The position numbers were made by a program, and so were the translations under genes. From VRUE01 sp036266075 (GTDB lineage Bacteria; Actinomycetota; Thermoleophilia; Solirubrobacterales; 70-9): DNA of 64,000 nucleotides. This document shows positions 33,181-43,302 of the stretch, one piece after another. The notes under the pieces are model-generated. The model worked only from the letters and a program-made list of their open reading frames with translations. It was not told the origin of the DNA and searched no databases. Each line of letters opens with the position of its first letter. Position 1 is the stretch's first letter. The stretch lies in contig DATANV010000027.1 in assembly GCA_036266075.1 (NCBI GenBank), positions 1-64,000 of the forward strand, written 5' to 3'.

Positions 33181-33933
33181 GTGGCTGCCGCCGCGGCACT
33201 CGCCTTCCTCGGAGGGTTGCTCGCCGGAAGCTTCACGACGGTCGTCGCACACCGGGTGCCGCGTGGTGAATCGATCGTCGGGCCGCGCTCGCGCTGTCCC
33301 GGCTGCGGCACGCAGATCGCCGCCTACGACAACGTGCCGGTCGTCTCCTGGGCGCTGCTGCGGGGGCGGGCGCGCTGCTGCGGCACCCCGATCTCAGCGC
33401 GCTACCCGCTGACCGAGCTGGTGCTCGGCGCGCTGTATGCCGCCACGGTCCTGGTCCTCTGGGACGAGCCGGGCGAGATCGCCCTTGGCCTGATCTTCGT
33501 GACCGTCCTGGCCGCGGTCACCCTGACCGACCTCGAGCGGCGGGTCATCCCCAACAAGATCCTCGTCGTCGCCGCGGTCCTGGCCGTCGCGATCGCGGCG
33601 ATCGCCGATCCTGGCAGCCTGGCCGAGCGGGCGATCGCCGCTGCCGCGGCGGGTGGCCTGCTGTTCGTTGCCGCGCTCGCCTACCCGCGGGGGATGGGCC
33701 TCGGCGACGTCAAGCTGGCGGCGACGATGGGCCTCTTCCTCGGGCGCGACGTGGCGCCGGCGATCCTGGTCGCGCTGCTCGCCGGATCGCTGGTCGGCCT
33801 GGCGATGATCGCCCGCGAAGGGGCGGCCGCGCGCAAGCGGGCGATCCCCTTCGGCCCGTTCCTCGCCCTCGGCGGGGTCGTCGGCCTGCTGGCCGGCGAA
33901 CAGCTCGTCGACTGGTATCTGGGCACGTTCTGA
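33181..33933 (+). CDS. pilD: Prepilin peptidase/N-methyltransferase
   Basis: It is 250 aa starting at GTG, 2 bp after the PilV-type gene. The zinc-binding cytoplasmic loop (RCPGCGTQIAAYDNVPVVSWALLRGRARCCG) and both catalytic aspartates (DLERRVIPN and MGLGDVKLA) are present, with about seven membrane helices. It removes the leader peptides of the pilins and methylates the new N-terminus. The third and fourth zinc cysteines are adjacent (ARCCG), where CxxC is usual, a small deviation. Confidence 0.93.
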   Translation: MAAAAALAFLGGLLAGSFTTVVAHRVPRGESIVGPRSRCPGCGTQIAAYDNVPVVSWALLRGRARCCGTPISARYPLTELVLGALYAATVLVLWDEPGEIALGLIFVTVLAAVTLTDLERRVIPNKILVVAAVLAVAIAAIADPGSLAERAIAAAAAGGLLFVAALAYPRGMGLGDVKLAATMGLFLGRDVAPAILVALLAGSLVGLAMIAREGAAARKRAIPFGPFLALGGVVGLLAGEQLVDWYLGTF

Positions 33934-34082
33934 GCGGCGTCGCGCCCCGGCTGCCGGTCCCCGCATCGACCGAACGTCCAGGTTCTCCTAGAAATTAGTA
34001 GTTGCAGCGCGAAAGGTCTGCCGCCTTTTTGTCGATTCAGGGAGAGCGGACGCGCCGTGGGGCGCTTCCAACCCCCTCATCC

Positions 34083-35168
34083 ATGCGGCTGACCAAGCAG
34101 AAGACGAACGGCATCGTCGGGCTCGACATCGAGGCCGGCAGCATCGCCGCGACCGAAGTCGCTGCGAACGGCGCGGCACGCGTCACCGCGTCGGCAATCG
34201 CGCCGCTTGCCCCGGGAACCTTCCACGAGGGCGAGGTGCTCGACGGCGACAGCCTCGCCGCGGCGCTGAAGGACATCTTCGCCGAAAAGAAGCTGTCCAA
34301 GCGGGTGCGGCTCGGCGTCGCCAACCAGCGCGTGGTGGTTCGCACGCTGCGCCTGCCGGCCATCGAGGACCCCAAGGAGATGGAGGCGGCGGTTCGCTTC
34401 CAGGCCCAGGAGCAGATGCCGATGCCGCTCGACCAGGCGGTGCTCGAGCACCAGGTGGTCGGCGGCGTCCCGGCCGAGGAGGGCTCCACCCCCCAGGTCG
34501 ACGTGATGGTCGTCGCCGCCCGCCGCGACATGGTCTCCTCCTTCGTCGAGCCGATCCGCCGTGCCGGCCTGCAGCCGGTCGGCGTCGATCTCTCCGCCTT
34601 CGGCATGATCCGCGCCCTCGCGGGCGAGGGGGACGCCGAGACGAACGTGGCTGAGCCGGGCGCCGAGCGGCCCGCCGCCGCCGTCCTCTACTGCAACGTC
34701 GGCGACATCACCAACCTGGCCGTCGCCCGTGGCCGCTCCTGCCTTTTCACTCGCGTCTCCTACGCCGGCCTCGAGGCCATCTCGGCGGCCCTGGCCGCGA
34801 CTCTCGCGCTCAGCCCCGAGCACGCGACCCAGTGGCTCGAACACGTTGGCCTGGAGCGTCCGGTCGAGGAGATCGAGGGCGATCCGGAGACCGTCGCCGA
34901 GGTGCGACGGGCGCTCGAGGACAGGCTGACGACGCTGCTCGACGAGCTTCGCCTCTCGCTCGATTACTACGGCGCCCAGGAGGCAGCGCTGCCGGTCGAG
35001 CGGATCGTCCTCTGCGGCCCCGGCAGCGCCATCGAAGGACTGGCGGGGAGGATGGAGGCTGCCCTCGGCCTGCCGATCTCGGTATCCCGCCCGGCGGCGC
35101 TCGCCGAGTTCGAGAACGGCCCCGCGGCGCGACTGACCCTGCCCTACGGACTGGCTCTGCCTCAGTAA
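34083..35168 (+). CDS. pilM: Type IV pilus assembly protein PilM
   Basis: It is 361 aa from the ATG at 34083; an upstream in-frame start would add a non-conserved stretch. The actin-like fold is marked by IVGLDIEAGSIAATEV (phosphate 1), EVLDGDSLAAALKDIF, VKVAV-like RVRLGVANQRVVVRTL, and a second nucleotide loop (IVLCGPGSAIEGLAGRM). It is cytoplasmic and binds ATP and the N-terminal tail of PilN. It opens the pilM-N-O block. Confidence 0.92.
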   Translation: MRLTKQKTNGIVGLDIEAGSIAATEVAANGAARVTASAIAPLAPGTFHEGEVLDGDSLAAALKDIFAEKKLSKRVRLGVANQRVVVRTLRLPAIEDPKEMEAAVRFQAQEQMPMPLDQAVLEHQVVGGVPAEEGSTPQVDVMVVAARRDMVSSFVEPIRRAGLQPVGVDLSAFGMIRALAGEGDAETNVAEPGAERPAAAVLYCNVGDITNLAVARGRSCLFTRVSYAGLEAISAALAATLALSPEHATQWLEHVGLERPVEEIEGDPETVAEVRRALEDRLTTLLDELRLSLDYYGAQEAALPVERIVLCGPGSAIEGLAGRMEAALGLPISVSRPAALAEFENGPAARLTLPYGLALPQ

Positions 35169-35172
35169 GCGC

Positions 35173-35934
35173 ATGCGCCCCGTCAACCTCATTCCCCCCG
35201 AGGAACGCCGCGGCGAGCAAGCCTCTTTGCGTGCCGGTCCACTCGCCTACATGTTGCTCGGCGTGTTGGTGGCGGTGTTGGCCGGCGTCGTGGCGCTCGT
35301 CCTGATCGGCAACCAGGTCTCCGAACGTGAAGACGAAGTGGCGACGCTGCGCGGCGAAGACGCGGCCGCGGCCGTGCGCGCTGCGCGCCTCGCCCCCTAC
35401 ACGCAGTTCCGCACCGTCAGCGAACAGCGCGTGCAAACGGTGCAGAGCCTGGCCGACAGCCGCTTCGACTGGGAACGGGTGATGCGCGAACTCGCGCTCG
35501 TCCTGCCGAGCAATGTGTGGCTGGTCAACCTGACGGCGACGGCCACGCCGGAATCGGGGGTCGAAGGCACGGGGGGAGATGCCGGCGCGGGCAGCCTGCG
35601 CGACGCAATCTCCGGGCCCGCGCTTGAAATGAGCGGCTGCGCGGCAGGCCAACTCGCGCTGGCCGGCTTCGTCACCACGCTGAAGGACATCGACGGCGTG
35701 ACGCGCGTCGGCGTGCAGTCTTCCGAACTGCCGGACAGCGAAAGCGGCGCCGGCGTCTCGGCCGGTGGCGAATCCGGGGGCGGCACGAACGACGACTGTC
35801 GGACGCGCAGCTTCATCGCCAAATTCGATCTGGTCGTCGCCTTCGACGCCGCGCCGGTGCCGGTCGCAGCCGAAGGGGGCCTCGAAGCCGCTCCGACCTC
35901 GACCGAACCCGCCGAAGAAACGGAAGGCGGCTGA
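35173..35934 (+). CDS. pilN: Type IV pilus alignment protein PilN
   Basis: It is 253 aa. The N-terminus MRPVNLIPPEER is the conserved PilM-binding motif (INLLP-type), followed by one membrane helix (residues 25-47), a coiled coil (VSEREDEVATLRGED) and the ferredoxin-like domain with FDWERVMRELALVLPSNVWL. It bridges the cytoplasmic PilM ring and the extracellular part. It is 4 bp from both neighbours. Confidence 0.9.
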   Translation: MRPVNLIPPEERRGEQASLRAGPLAYMLLGVLVAVLAGVVALVLIGNQVSEREDEVATLRGEDAAAAVRAARLAPYTQFRTVSEQRVQTVQSLADSRFDWERVMRELALVLPSNVWLVNLTATATPESGVEGTGGDAGAGSLRDAISGPALEMSGCAAGQLALAGFVTTLKDIDGVTRVGVQSSELPDSESGAGVSAGGESGGGTNDDCRTRSFIAKFDLVVAFDAAPVPVAAEGGLEAAPTSTEPAEETEGG

Positions 35935-35937
35935 AAG

Positions 35938-36699
35938 ATGAGCGCGCTTGGCAAATCGAGCAACCTCACGATCGTCGCGATGCTGGCCATCGCCGCGCTG
36001 GCGATCGGCTTCTGGCTGCTTTTGATAAGCCCGAAGCGCGAGGAAGCCGCGAAGCTCGACAAGGAAGTGCAGACGGCCGAAGTGTCGCTGGCCCAGCACG
36101 AATCCGAAGTGACCGCGGGCGAGGAAGCGCGCAAGCAGTTCCCGGTCGACTACGAGAAGCTTGTAGTGCTTGGCAAGGCCGTGCCGGGGAACGACGAAAC
36201 CGCCTCCCTGCTGGTACAGGTAAGCGGCATCGCCGAACGGGCCGGCGTCCACTTCCGCGACATCAAGCTGACTTCCGGCGGCACCGAAGAAGAAGAAGCG
36301 GCGCCGCCGGTAGGCACGGCCGAAGCACCGGTCTCGGCGACCGAGGCGGCCGCATCGCTGATGCCGCTGGGGGCCTCGGTGGGCCCGGCCGGGCTGGCGG
36401 CGATGCCGTACACGCTGACCTTCGACGGCAGCTTCTTCCAGATCGCCGACTTCCTCGAGGGTCTCGATTCGCTGGTCAAGACGCAGCGTGAACAGGTGGC
36501 GGTGGACGGTCGCCTGATCACCGTCGACGGCTTCGCCCTGCAGGCGGCCTCGAGCGGCTTCCCGGCGTTGACCGCGACCTTCGGCGTCACCACGTACCTG
36601 ACTCCGCCGAGCCAGGGCCTGACCGCCGGTGCGACGCCGGTCAGCCCTGAAGGGGCGACCGCGACGCCGGCGGCGACGACCCTGGGAGGCACGCCGTGA
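35938..36699 (+). CDS. pilO: Type IV pilus alignment protein PilO
   Basis: It is 253 aa with one membrane helix (residues 10-31), a coiled coil (EAAKLDKEVQTAEVSLAQHESEV) and a ferredoxin-like domain closing with YTLTFDGSFFQIADFLEGLDSLVKTQ, the most conserved PilO signature. It would dimerise with PilN. The final 30 residues are Thr/Ala/Pro-rich. The next gene starts within its last codons (GTGA overlap). Confidence 0.9.
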   Translation: MSALGKSSNLTIVAMLAIAALAIGFWLLLISPKREEAAKLDKEVQTAEVSLAQHESEVTAGEEARKQFPVDYEKLVVLGKAVPGNDETASLLVQVSGIAERAGVHFRDIKLTSGGTEEEEAAPPVGTAEAPVSATEAAASLMPLGASVGPAGLAAMPYTLTFDGSFFQIADFLEGLDSLVKTQREQVAVDGRLITVDGFALQAASSGFPALTATFGVTTYLTPPSQGLTAGATPVSPEGATATPAATTLGGTP

Positions 36700-37652
36700 A
36701 GCGCATCGGCCCCGAGCTGAAGCTGCGCAAGCCGGACCTGAGCAAGGCGAAGGTGCCGCCGGTGCTCGCCGACGTCTACTACGACCTGCGCGACCGGCGC
36801 CTTCTGCCGCTGATCGCCCTCGTGGTGGTGGCGATCGTCGCCGTGCCGTTCCTGCTCGGCGACAGCTCGGAAGGGTTGCCCGAGCCGGCCCCGGCGAACA
36901 CGGCGATCGCGGCGCTGAAGGAAAGCGCCGGCAAGACCACCGAGCTGACGGTGGTCGAGGCGCAACCCGGCCTGCGCGACTACCGCCGCCGCCTGCGCGG
37001 GCGCACGGCGACCAACCCCTTCCACCAGCGCTACACGACGCCGGTGCTGACGGGGGCGAAGCTGAACGAACCGAAGAGCGAAAGCTCGAGCTCGCAGTCG
37101 GGCGACGGCGGCGAAACGACCTCGACCAGCGAAACGACGGCTGGCGCGACTGGCGGAGGCGAAGGCGGCAGTGCGCCTTCTGAGCCGAGCGGCGGCGCGC
37201 CGGCAGACGGTGGCGGATCGTCCGGGAGCGGCGACGGTGGTGGCAGCAAGGGCGGCGGCGACGGAGCCCAGCCGGGACCGGACGCGACCATCTACAGCTT
37301 CGCGGTCGACCTCAGCATCGTCCACACCAGCGGCAGTACGGCCGCCGGCGACAAGCAGACGAGCGAGCCCGAAATCCGCGAGAAGGTGCTGCCGACCACC
37401 TCGCTGCCCGGCAAGAAGACCGAGGTCGTCACCTACATGGGCCTCAGCCCGAAGACCCGCAAGCCGCTCTTCATCGTCGGCACGGGGGTGATCGGGGTGT
37501 TCGGCGAAGGGGCGTGTGTCGCGGGGGGCGACCGCTGCCAGCTGATCGAACTGGAAACCGGCTTTCCCGAGGTCTTCGAATACGGCGAAGAAGGCGACCG
37601 CTACAAGATCAAGGTCACCGACGTCGAATTCGTCGTCACCGGCCATCTCTAA
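36696..37652 (+). CDS. Pilus operon membrane protein in the PilP position
   Basis: It is 318 aa: a basic cytoplasmic N-terminus (about 45 residues), one membrane helix (LPLIALVVVAIVAVPFLL), a Ser/Gly/Thr-rich linker (residues 125-185) and a C-terminal domain with a Cys pair (ACVAGGDRCQLIEL). PilP, a lipoprotein that links PilNO to the secretin in diderms, normally follows pilO; this protein has no lipobox and the window has no secretin. It may replace PilP as a cell-wall-side partner of PilNO. I see no catalytic motif. It is the last gene of the block. Confidence 0.65.
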   Translation: MKRIGPELKLRKPDLSKAKVPPVLADVYYDLRDRRLLPLIALVVVAIVAVPFLLGDSSEGLPEPAPANTAIAALKESAGKTTELTVVEAQPGLRDYRRRLRGRTATNPFHQRYTTPVLTGAKLNEPKSESSSSQSGDGGETTSTSETTAGATGGGEGGSAPSEPSGGAPADGGGSSGSGDGGGSKGGGDGAQPGPDATIYSFAVDLSIVHTSGSTAAGDKQTSEPEIREKVLPTTSLPGKKTEVVTYMGLSPKTRKPLFIVGTGVIGVFGEGACVAGGDRCQLIELETGFPEVFEYGEEGDRYKIKVTDVEFVVTGHL

Positions 37653-37772
37653 GCGCTTCGGCAGGGCGATGTCCCAGGCCACGCCTGGAATCGTCCAAAA
37701 CTTCAGTAAGTAAAGCGATAGCGCTACACTCGCTGAAGCGAGGCAATCGCCAACCGCCTCGACGATTTCGCG

Positions 37773-38114
37773 ATGAGCGCTGCCAGCAATTCCCGATGTC
37801 CCGTCTGCCGCACGGCCGACGTGGTCTGCGGCAAGTGGACCCTGCTGGTGATCCGCGACCTCGCCGAGGGCTCGTGCCGCTTCTGCGAGCTGGAGCGCTC
37901 GCTGGAGGGGATCAGCCCGCGCACCCTCTCGCTGCGCCTGCGGGCGCTGGAAGAGGAGGGCATCGTCCTCCGCAACACCTTCCCCGAGGTCCCGCCCCGC
38001 GTCGAGTACGCCCTGACCGAGAAGGGCGAAGCCCTCGTCCCCCTAATAGAGGACATGCGCCGCTACGGCACCCGCTGGCTGTTCGAGCAAGAGCCAGCCC
38101 CCGTCCCCGCCTGA
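37773..38114 (+). CDS. HxlR family transcriptional regulator
   Basis: It is 113 aa. The HxlR fold is plain: CPVCRTADVVCGKWTLLVIRDLAEGSCRF, FCELERSLEGISPRTLSLRLRALEEEGIV, then the wing RVEYALTEKGEAL. Three N-terminal cysteines (CPVC...VC) and one more in the winged helix could sense thiol-reactive compounds, as in some DUF24/HxlR regulators. The upstream AT-rich patch contains a TAGCGCTA palindrome 27-34 nt before the start, a possible self-operator. Nearby targets are not obvious. Confidence 0.85.
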   Translation: MSAASNSRCPVCRTADVVCGKWTLLVIRDLAEGSCRFCELERSLEGISPRTLSLRLRALEEEGIVLRNTFPEVPPRVEYALTEKGEALVPLIEDMRRYGTRWLFEQEPAPVPA

Positions 38115-38123
38115 CCCTCCTCC

Positions 38124-38177
38124 GGGACGTGCCGGTGATTGAGCGCCCACAATGGTGGTCAATCACCGGCACGTCCC
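38124..38177. repeat. Dispersed palindromic repeat, copy B
   Basis: The arms GGGACGTGCCGGTGATTGA and TCAATCACCGGCACGTCCC pair perfectly over 19 bp around a 16-nt centre. It begins 10 bp after the HxlR stop. Its centre is in the opposite orientation to copies A and C. Confidence 0.9.
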
Positions 38178-38258
38178 CCCGTCCAGGCGTGAGGGTCCCC
38201 GTCCTGCAAGGCGGTGTGCAGGGGCAGGAGCGCTGTGCCTGGAGGGGAAGGCAGGGCC

Positions 38259-39908
<1,650 letters not shown>

Positions 39909-39981
39909 CCGGCGCATACCGGCGTCCTCGGTCGCTCGCGTGCAAAGCACGCCACGCTCCCTGCGTCCTTGATCTGCTTGG

Positions 39982-41133
39982 TCAGACGGCCCGGCCCGCC
40001 GCGAGCTCGATTCGCTCCTCGCTCGTGGCGAACAGGTAGCGGTCGATCTCGGCCAGGCCGCCGAGGTCGTGCACGTCCTCGTCTAGATAAGGGACGCGGA
40101 TCGTGGCCTTGGTCCGCAGCTCGGCCGCGAGCCGCTCGATATTGCGGGCGTCGCGCTCGGCCAGCGCCTGGTATTCGGCGAAGTTCTCGGCCACGCGGCG
40201 CGCCAGGTCCGCGTCGCCCAGCTTCTCGCTCAGCGTTCCAAGGTCGCCGCCGTCGGCGCGCAGGCGCTCGGCCGGGTAGTGGACCTTGTTGACGATCACG
40301 CCGCCGAACGGCAGTTTCGCCTCGACCAGCTTGCGGTGGAAGTAGACCGCTTCGTCGATCGGCTCGCCCTGCGGGCCGCAGACGACTAGGAAGCAGGTGT
40401 GGCGGTCGGCGAGGAGGCTGTTGACCCGCTTGGCCCGTGCCTGGAAACCGTCGACCATGCCGCTGAAGGCGTTGAAGAACTCGGCCAGGTCGGCGAGCAG
40501 GTCGAAGCCGACGATCCGCTTCAGCACGCCGAGCGCGACGGTCGCGCCGCGTCCGGCAACCCGCGCTGCTAGCCCGGTCGGCTTCATGAAGACGCGCAGC
40601 GAGCGGCCTTCGATGAACTGGGTGAGGCGCCGTGGCGCGTCGAGGAAGTCGAGCGCGTTGCGGGTCGGCGGCGTATCGAGGACCAGCAGGTCGAAGCGCC
40701 CGTCGGTGTGCAGCTCGAAGAGCTTCTCCATCGCCATGTACTCCTGCGAGCCGGCAAGCGCATTGGAGATCTGCTGGTAGATGCGGTTGTTGAGGACCCG
40801 GTCGCGCGCCTCCTCGTCGGGCGCCTGGCGGGCGACCAGCTCGTCGAAGGTCGCCTTGGCATCGAGCATCATCGCCCACAGCTCGCCCTTCATCTCGATC
40901 CCGTGCTGCTCGAACAACGCCAGGTCGACCTGTCTGGCCTCGTTGCCCAGCTCGCGCAGGCCGAGCGAGTCGGCGAGCCGCTTCGCCGGGTCGATCGTCA
41001 GCACGCAGACCTTCAGCCCCCGCTCCGCCATGCCGACGGCGATCCCCGCCGAGGTGGTCGTCTTGCCCACTCCGCCCGAGCCGGCGCAGATGCAGATGTC
41101 CTTGCCAGCGAGGATCTCGTCGATGGCGGGCAT
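39982..41133 (-). CDS. ArsA/Get3-like ATPase, second subunit
   Basis: It is 383 aa. The P-loop GSGGVGKTTTS (residues 18-28) is of the deviant Walker A type, with switch regions IDPAKRL and LDTPPTRNALDF as in the ArsA/GET3 family of dimeric ATPases. It is adjacent to and overlaps a second ArsA-like gene, the arrangement of mycobacterial Rv3679-Rv3680, whose products form a heterodimer. No arsenic genes are near, so the arsenical-pump label should not be carried over. A role in delivering membrane proteins or in envelope stress is the usual hypothesis. Confidence 0.85.
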   Translation of the reverse strand: MPAIDEILAGKDICICAGSGGVGKTTTSAGIAVGMAERGLKVCVLTIDPAKRLADSLGLRELGNEARQVDLALFEQHGIEMKGELWAMMLDAKATFDELVARQAPDEEARDRVLNNRIYQQISNALAGSQEYMAMEKLFELHTDGRFDLLVLDTPPTRNALDFLDAPRRLTQFIEGRSLRVFMKPTGLAARVAGRGATVALGVLKRIVGFDLLADLAEFFNAFSGMVDGFQARAKRVNSLLADRHTCFLVVCGPQGEPIDEAVYFHRKLVEAKLPFGGVIVNKVHYPAERLRADGGDLGTLSEKLGDADLARRVAENFAEYQALAERDARNIERLAAELRTKATIRVPYLDEDVHDLGGLAEIDRYLFATSEERIELAAGRAV

Positions 41134-42020
41134 CAGTTCAGCCTCGCGGCGAGCCGGCGCGCCGACTCGATCCCCAGCTCGGGCTCGAAGAGGAAGGGCA
41201 GGGTCTTGACCGGCGCCTCGACGCGGCGCCGCAGGCGCGCCAGCTGGGCGCGTTGCGAGCGGGCGCGGCCGTGCTCGGAGACCGCTGCCCGGGCCGCCGC
41301 CCGCAGCGCGCCGTTCTCGCCCTCGGCCAGCTCGGCGAGCCGCTCGGCCTCCTCTTTGGCGAAGCGCTCCGGATAGAGGCCGTTGAGGTAGACGCGGTCG
41401 ACGGCGACGTCGACCTCGCTGCGCAGCTCCCGCTCCAGCGCGGCCGACTCGTTGACCGGCATCTCCTCCGGTAGGGCGACGATCGCCGTGCCGGTGTGCT
41501 CGTGGTCGGTGATCAGTCGGTCGAGCTGCTGCGCCTGGGAGTGGATCGGGCCGACGCGGGCGATCGCCGCGAAGGTCCGCGGCGTTTGCAGGAAGCCGAT
41601 CCCGTGGCCGGTGGCCGGCGCGTCGACGATCACCAAGTCGTACTTGCGACCGCTCTTGACCTTGCGGTCGAGCTGCGCCAGCTCCCAGATCTTGCCGATC
41701 GTCACCAGCTCCTTCAGTCCCGGCGTGGCGGCGGCGAGGTAGTTGAAGATGCGGCTGCGGAAGAGCATGTCGCGCATCGCGCGGACCTTCAGCTGCAGCA
41801 GCACGTACTCGCGCATCGACTCGTCGGGGTCGATCGAGATCGACCAGAGGTTCTCCTCCATCTCGATCTCGTGGAAGCCGACCTCGGTGTGGCCGAAGAA
41901 ACGCGAGGCGTTCTCCTGCGAGGCGACCTCGCAGACGATCGTGCGCTTGCCTTCGGCGGCAGCGCGCAGGCCGAGGGCGACGGCGACGGTGGTCTTGCCG
42001 ACGCCTCCCTTGCCGGTCAC
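41133..42020 (-). CDS. ArsA/Get3-like ATPase, first subunit
   Basis: It is 295 aa from the only usable canonical start, a GTG, which makes the protein begin at MTGKGGVGKTTVA, directly on the P-loop. The frame stays open upstream and encodes the normal first strand (ELLDKRLVFV), but contains no ATG, GTG or TTG before a stop; an ATC at 42053 with AGGA before it, or a CTG, may be the real start. The rest of the domain is complete (CEVASQENASRFF, VDAPATGHGIGFLQTP). It overlaps the second subunit by one base and is divergent from parA. Confidence 0.85.
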   Translation of the reverse strand: MTGKGGVGKTTVAVALGLRAAAEGKRTIVCEVASQENASRFFGHTEVGFHEIEMEENLWSISIDPDESMREYVLLQLKVRAMRDMLFRSRIFNYLAAATPGLKELVTIGKIWELAQLDRKVKSGRKYDLVIVDAPATGHGIGFLQTPRTFAAIARVGPIHSQAQQLDRLITDHEHTGTAIVALPEEMPVNESAALERELRSEVDVAVDRVYLNGLYPERFAKEEAERLAELAEGENGALRAAARAAVSEHGRARSQRAQLARLRRRVEAPVKTLPFLFEPELGIESARRLAARLN

Positions 42021-42138
42021 GAAGACCAGCCGCTTGTCGAGGAGCTCTGGGATCTGGTTCCTAGTGCAGGGTCGGGGTGATTCCTAGCAATTTCGCGAGG
42101 CGGCAGGAAAAACGGGGCGCCATGCGAATACCCGCGCA

Positions 42139-43302
42139 ATGGGATTCCTCAGCCGCAAGAACAAGTCCGCGTCCGCGTCCATCGAAGAGCCGCATCCGAT
42201 CGTCGAGGAGTTGCAGGCGATGGAGGAAGCGATTCCCGAGAGGCGGGACGACGATGCCTCCGACCACCAGCCCGCGGGTCCTGTCGCGCAGAACGAGAGC
42301 GCCCGCCCGGCGGGTCCTGGCGCAGGGCAGGGCACCCCTCCCTCGCCGGGAGGGGAACCCAGCCCTACGCCACCCACCGGAGGGGCGTCTGGAACTGACA
42401 CTGCAGGACCCGCCGCTGTGGCAGCAGTCGCAGAGCAGGGGGAAGCTGACAGCGAGCCCGCCAGGATGAAAGCTCGCGACCTGATCGCTCCCTCGCGGCA
42501 TGAAGCCGTGGCCGAAGAGCCGGTGGTCGAGACTCCGGCCAAACACGCCGAGGTGATCGCGTTTGCGAACCAGAAGGGCGGGGTCGCGAAGACGACCACG
42601 ACGCTCAACCTCGCCGTCGCCTTCGCCGAGACCGGTCACCGGGTGCTGTGCATCGACCTCGATCCGCAGGGGAACCTGACGATGAGCCAGGGGATCGACC
42701 CGGACAAGGTCGAAAAGAGCCTTTACGACGTGCTCGTGCACGACATGCCGATCAGCGAGATCATCCAGCGGCGCGAGATCGACATCGCCGTCGCCTCAAT
42801 CGACCTGGCCGGCGCCGAGATCGCGATGAGCACCAAGATCGGCCGCGAGCGCTCGCTGGAGAAGGCCTTGAAGGAGGTCTCCGGCGACTACGACTTCGTC
42901 TGCATCGACACGCCGCCCAGTCTCGGGCTGCTGACGATCAACGCGCTGACCGCGGCGAGCAAGGTGATCGTCCCCGTCCAGTGCGAGTATCTCTCGATGC
43001 GCGGGCTGGTCCAGCTCCAGAACACGCTGAAGATGATCCAGGAGAACCTCAACCCGGACGTCAGGATCGAGGGCATCCTGCCGACGATGCTCGACTCGCG
43101 CACCGTCCACGCCAAGGAGGCTGTCGAGATCCTCGAAGAGAACTTCGGCGACCTCGTCTTCCGCTCGCGGATCAAAAAGGCGATCAAGTTCGCCGAGGCG
43201 CCGGTCAAAGGGTCCAGCGTGCTCAAGTACGATCCCCAGGGCAACGCCGCCGGTTACTACCGTGACCTGGCCAAGGAGGTCTTGGAGCATGAGTCGGCGT
43301 AG
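42139..43302 (+). CDS. parA: ParA/Soj family ATPase with long disordered N-terminus
   Basis: It is 387 aa. Residues 1-130 are low-complexity (Pro, Gly, Glu, Ala). The ATPase domain starts near residue 135 (AEVIAFANQKGGVAKTTTTLNLA), with ParA features LCIDLDPQGNLT, VCIDTPPSLGLLTINAL and VPVQCEYLSMRGL. ParA proteins position chromosomes, plasmids or protein complexes by ATP-dependent binding to DNA. No parB follows; instead the next gene is ftsZ, overlapping by 14 bp. This suggests a cell-division or positioning partner for FtsZ rather than chromosome partition. Confidence 0.88.
   Translation: MGFLSRKNKSASASIEEPHPIVEELQAMEEAIPERRDDDASDHQPAGPVAQNESARPAGPGAGQGTPPSPGGEPSPTPPTGGASGTDTAGPAAVAAVAEQGEADSEPARMKARDLIAPSRHEAVAEEPVVETPAKHAEVIAFANQKGGVAKTTTTLNLAVAFAETGHRVLCIDLDPQGNLTMSQGIDPDKVEKSLYDVLVHDMPISEIIQRREIDIAVASIDLAGAEIAMSTKIGRERSLEKALKEVSGDYDFVCIDTPPSLGLLTINALTAASKVIVPVQCEYLSMRGLVQLQNTLKMIQENLNPDVRIEGILPTMLDSRTVHAKEAVEILEENFGDLVFRSRIKKAIKFAEAPVKGSSVLKYDPQGNAAGYYRDLAKEVLEHESA

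Noticed and set aside
39982..42020. Arsenite efflux operon
   Set aside because: The two ATPases are ArsA-like, but no arsB, arsR or arsC is near and the paired arrangement fits the Get3-like actinobacterial pair better.
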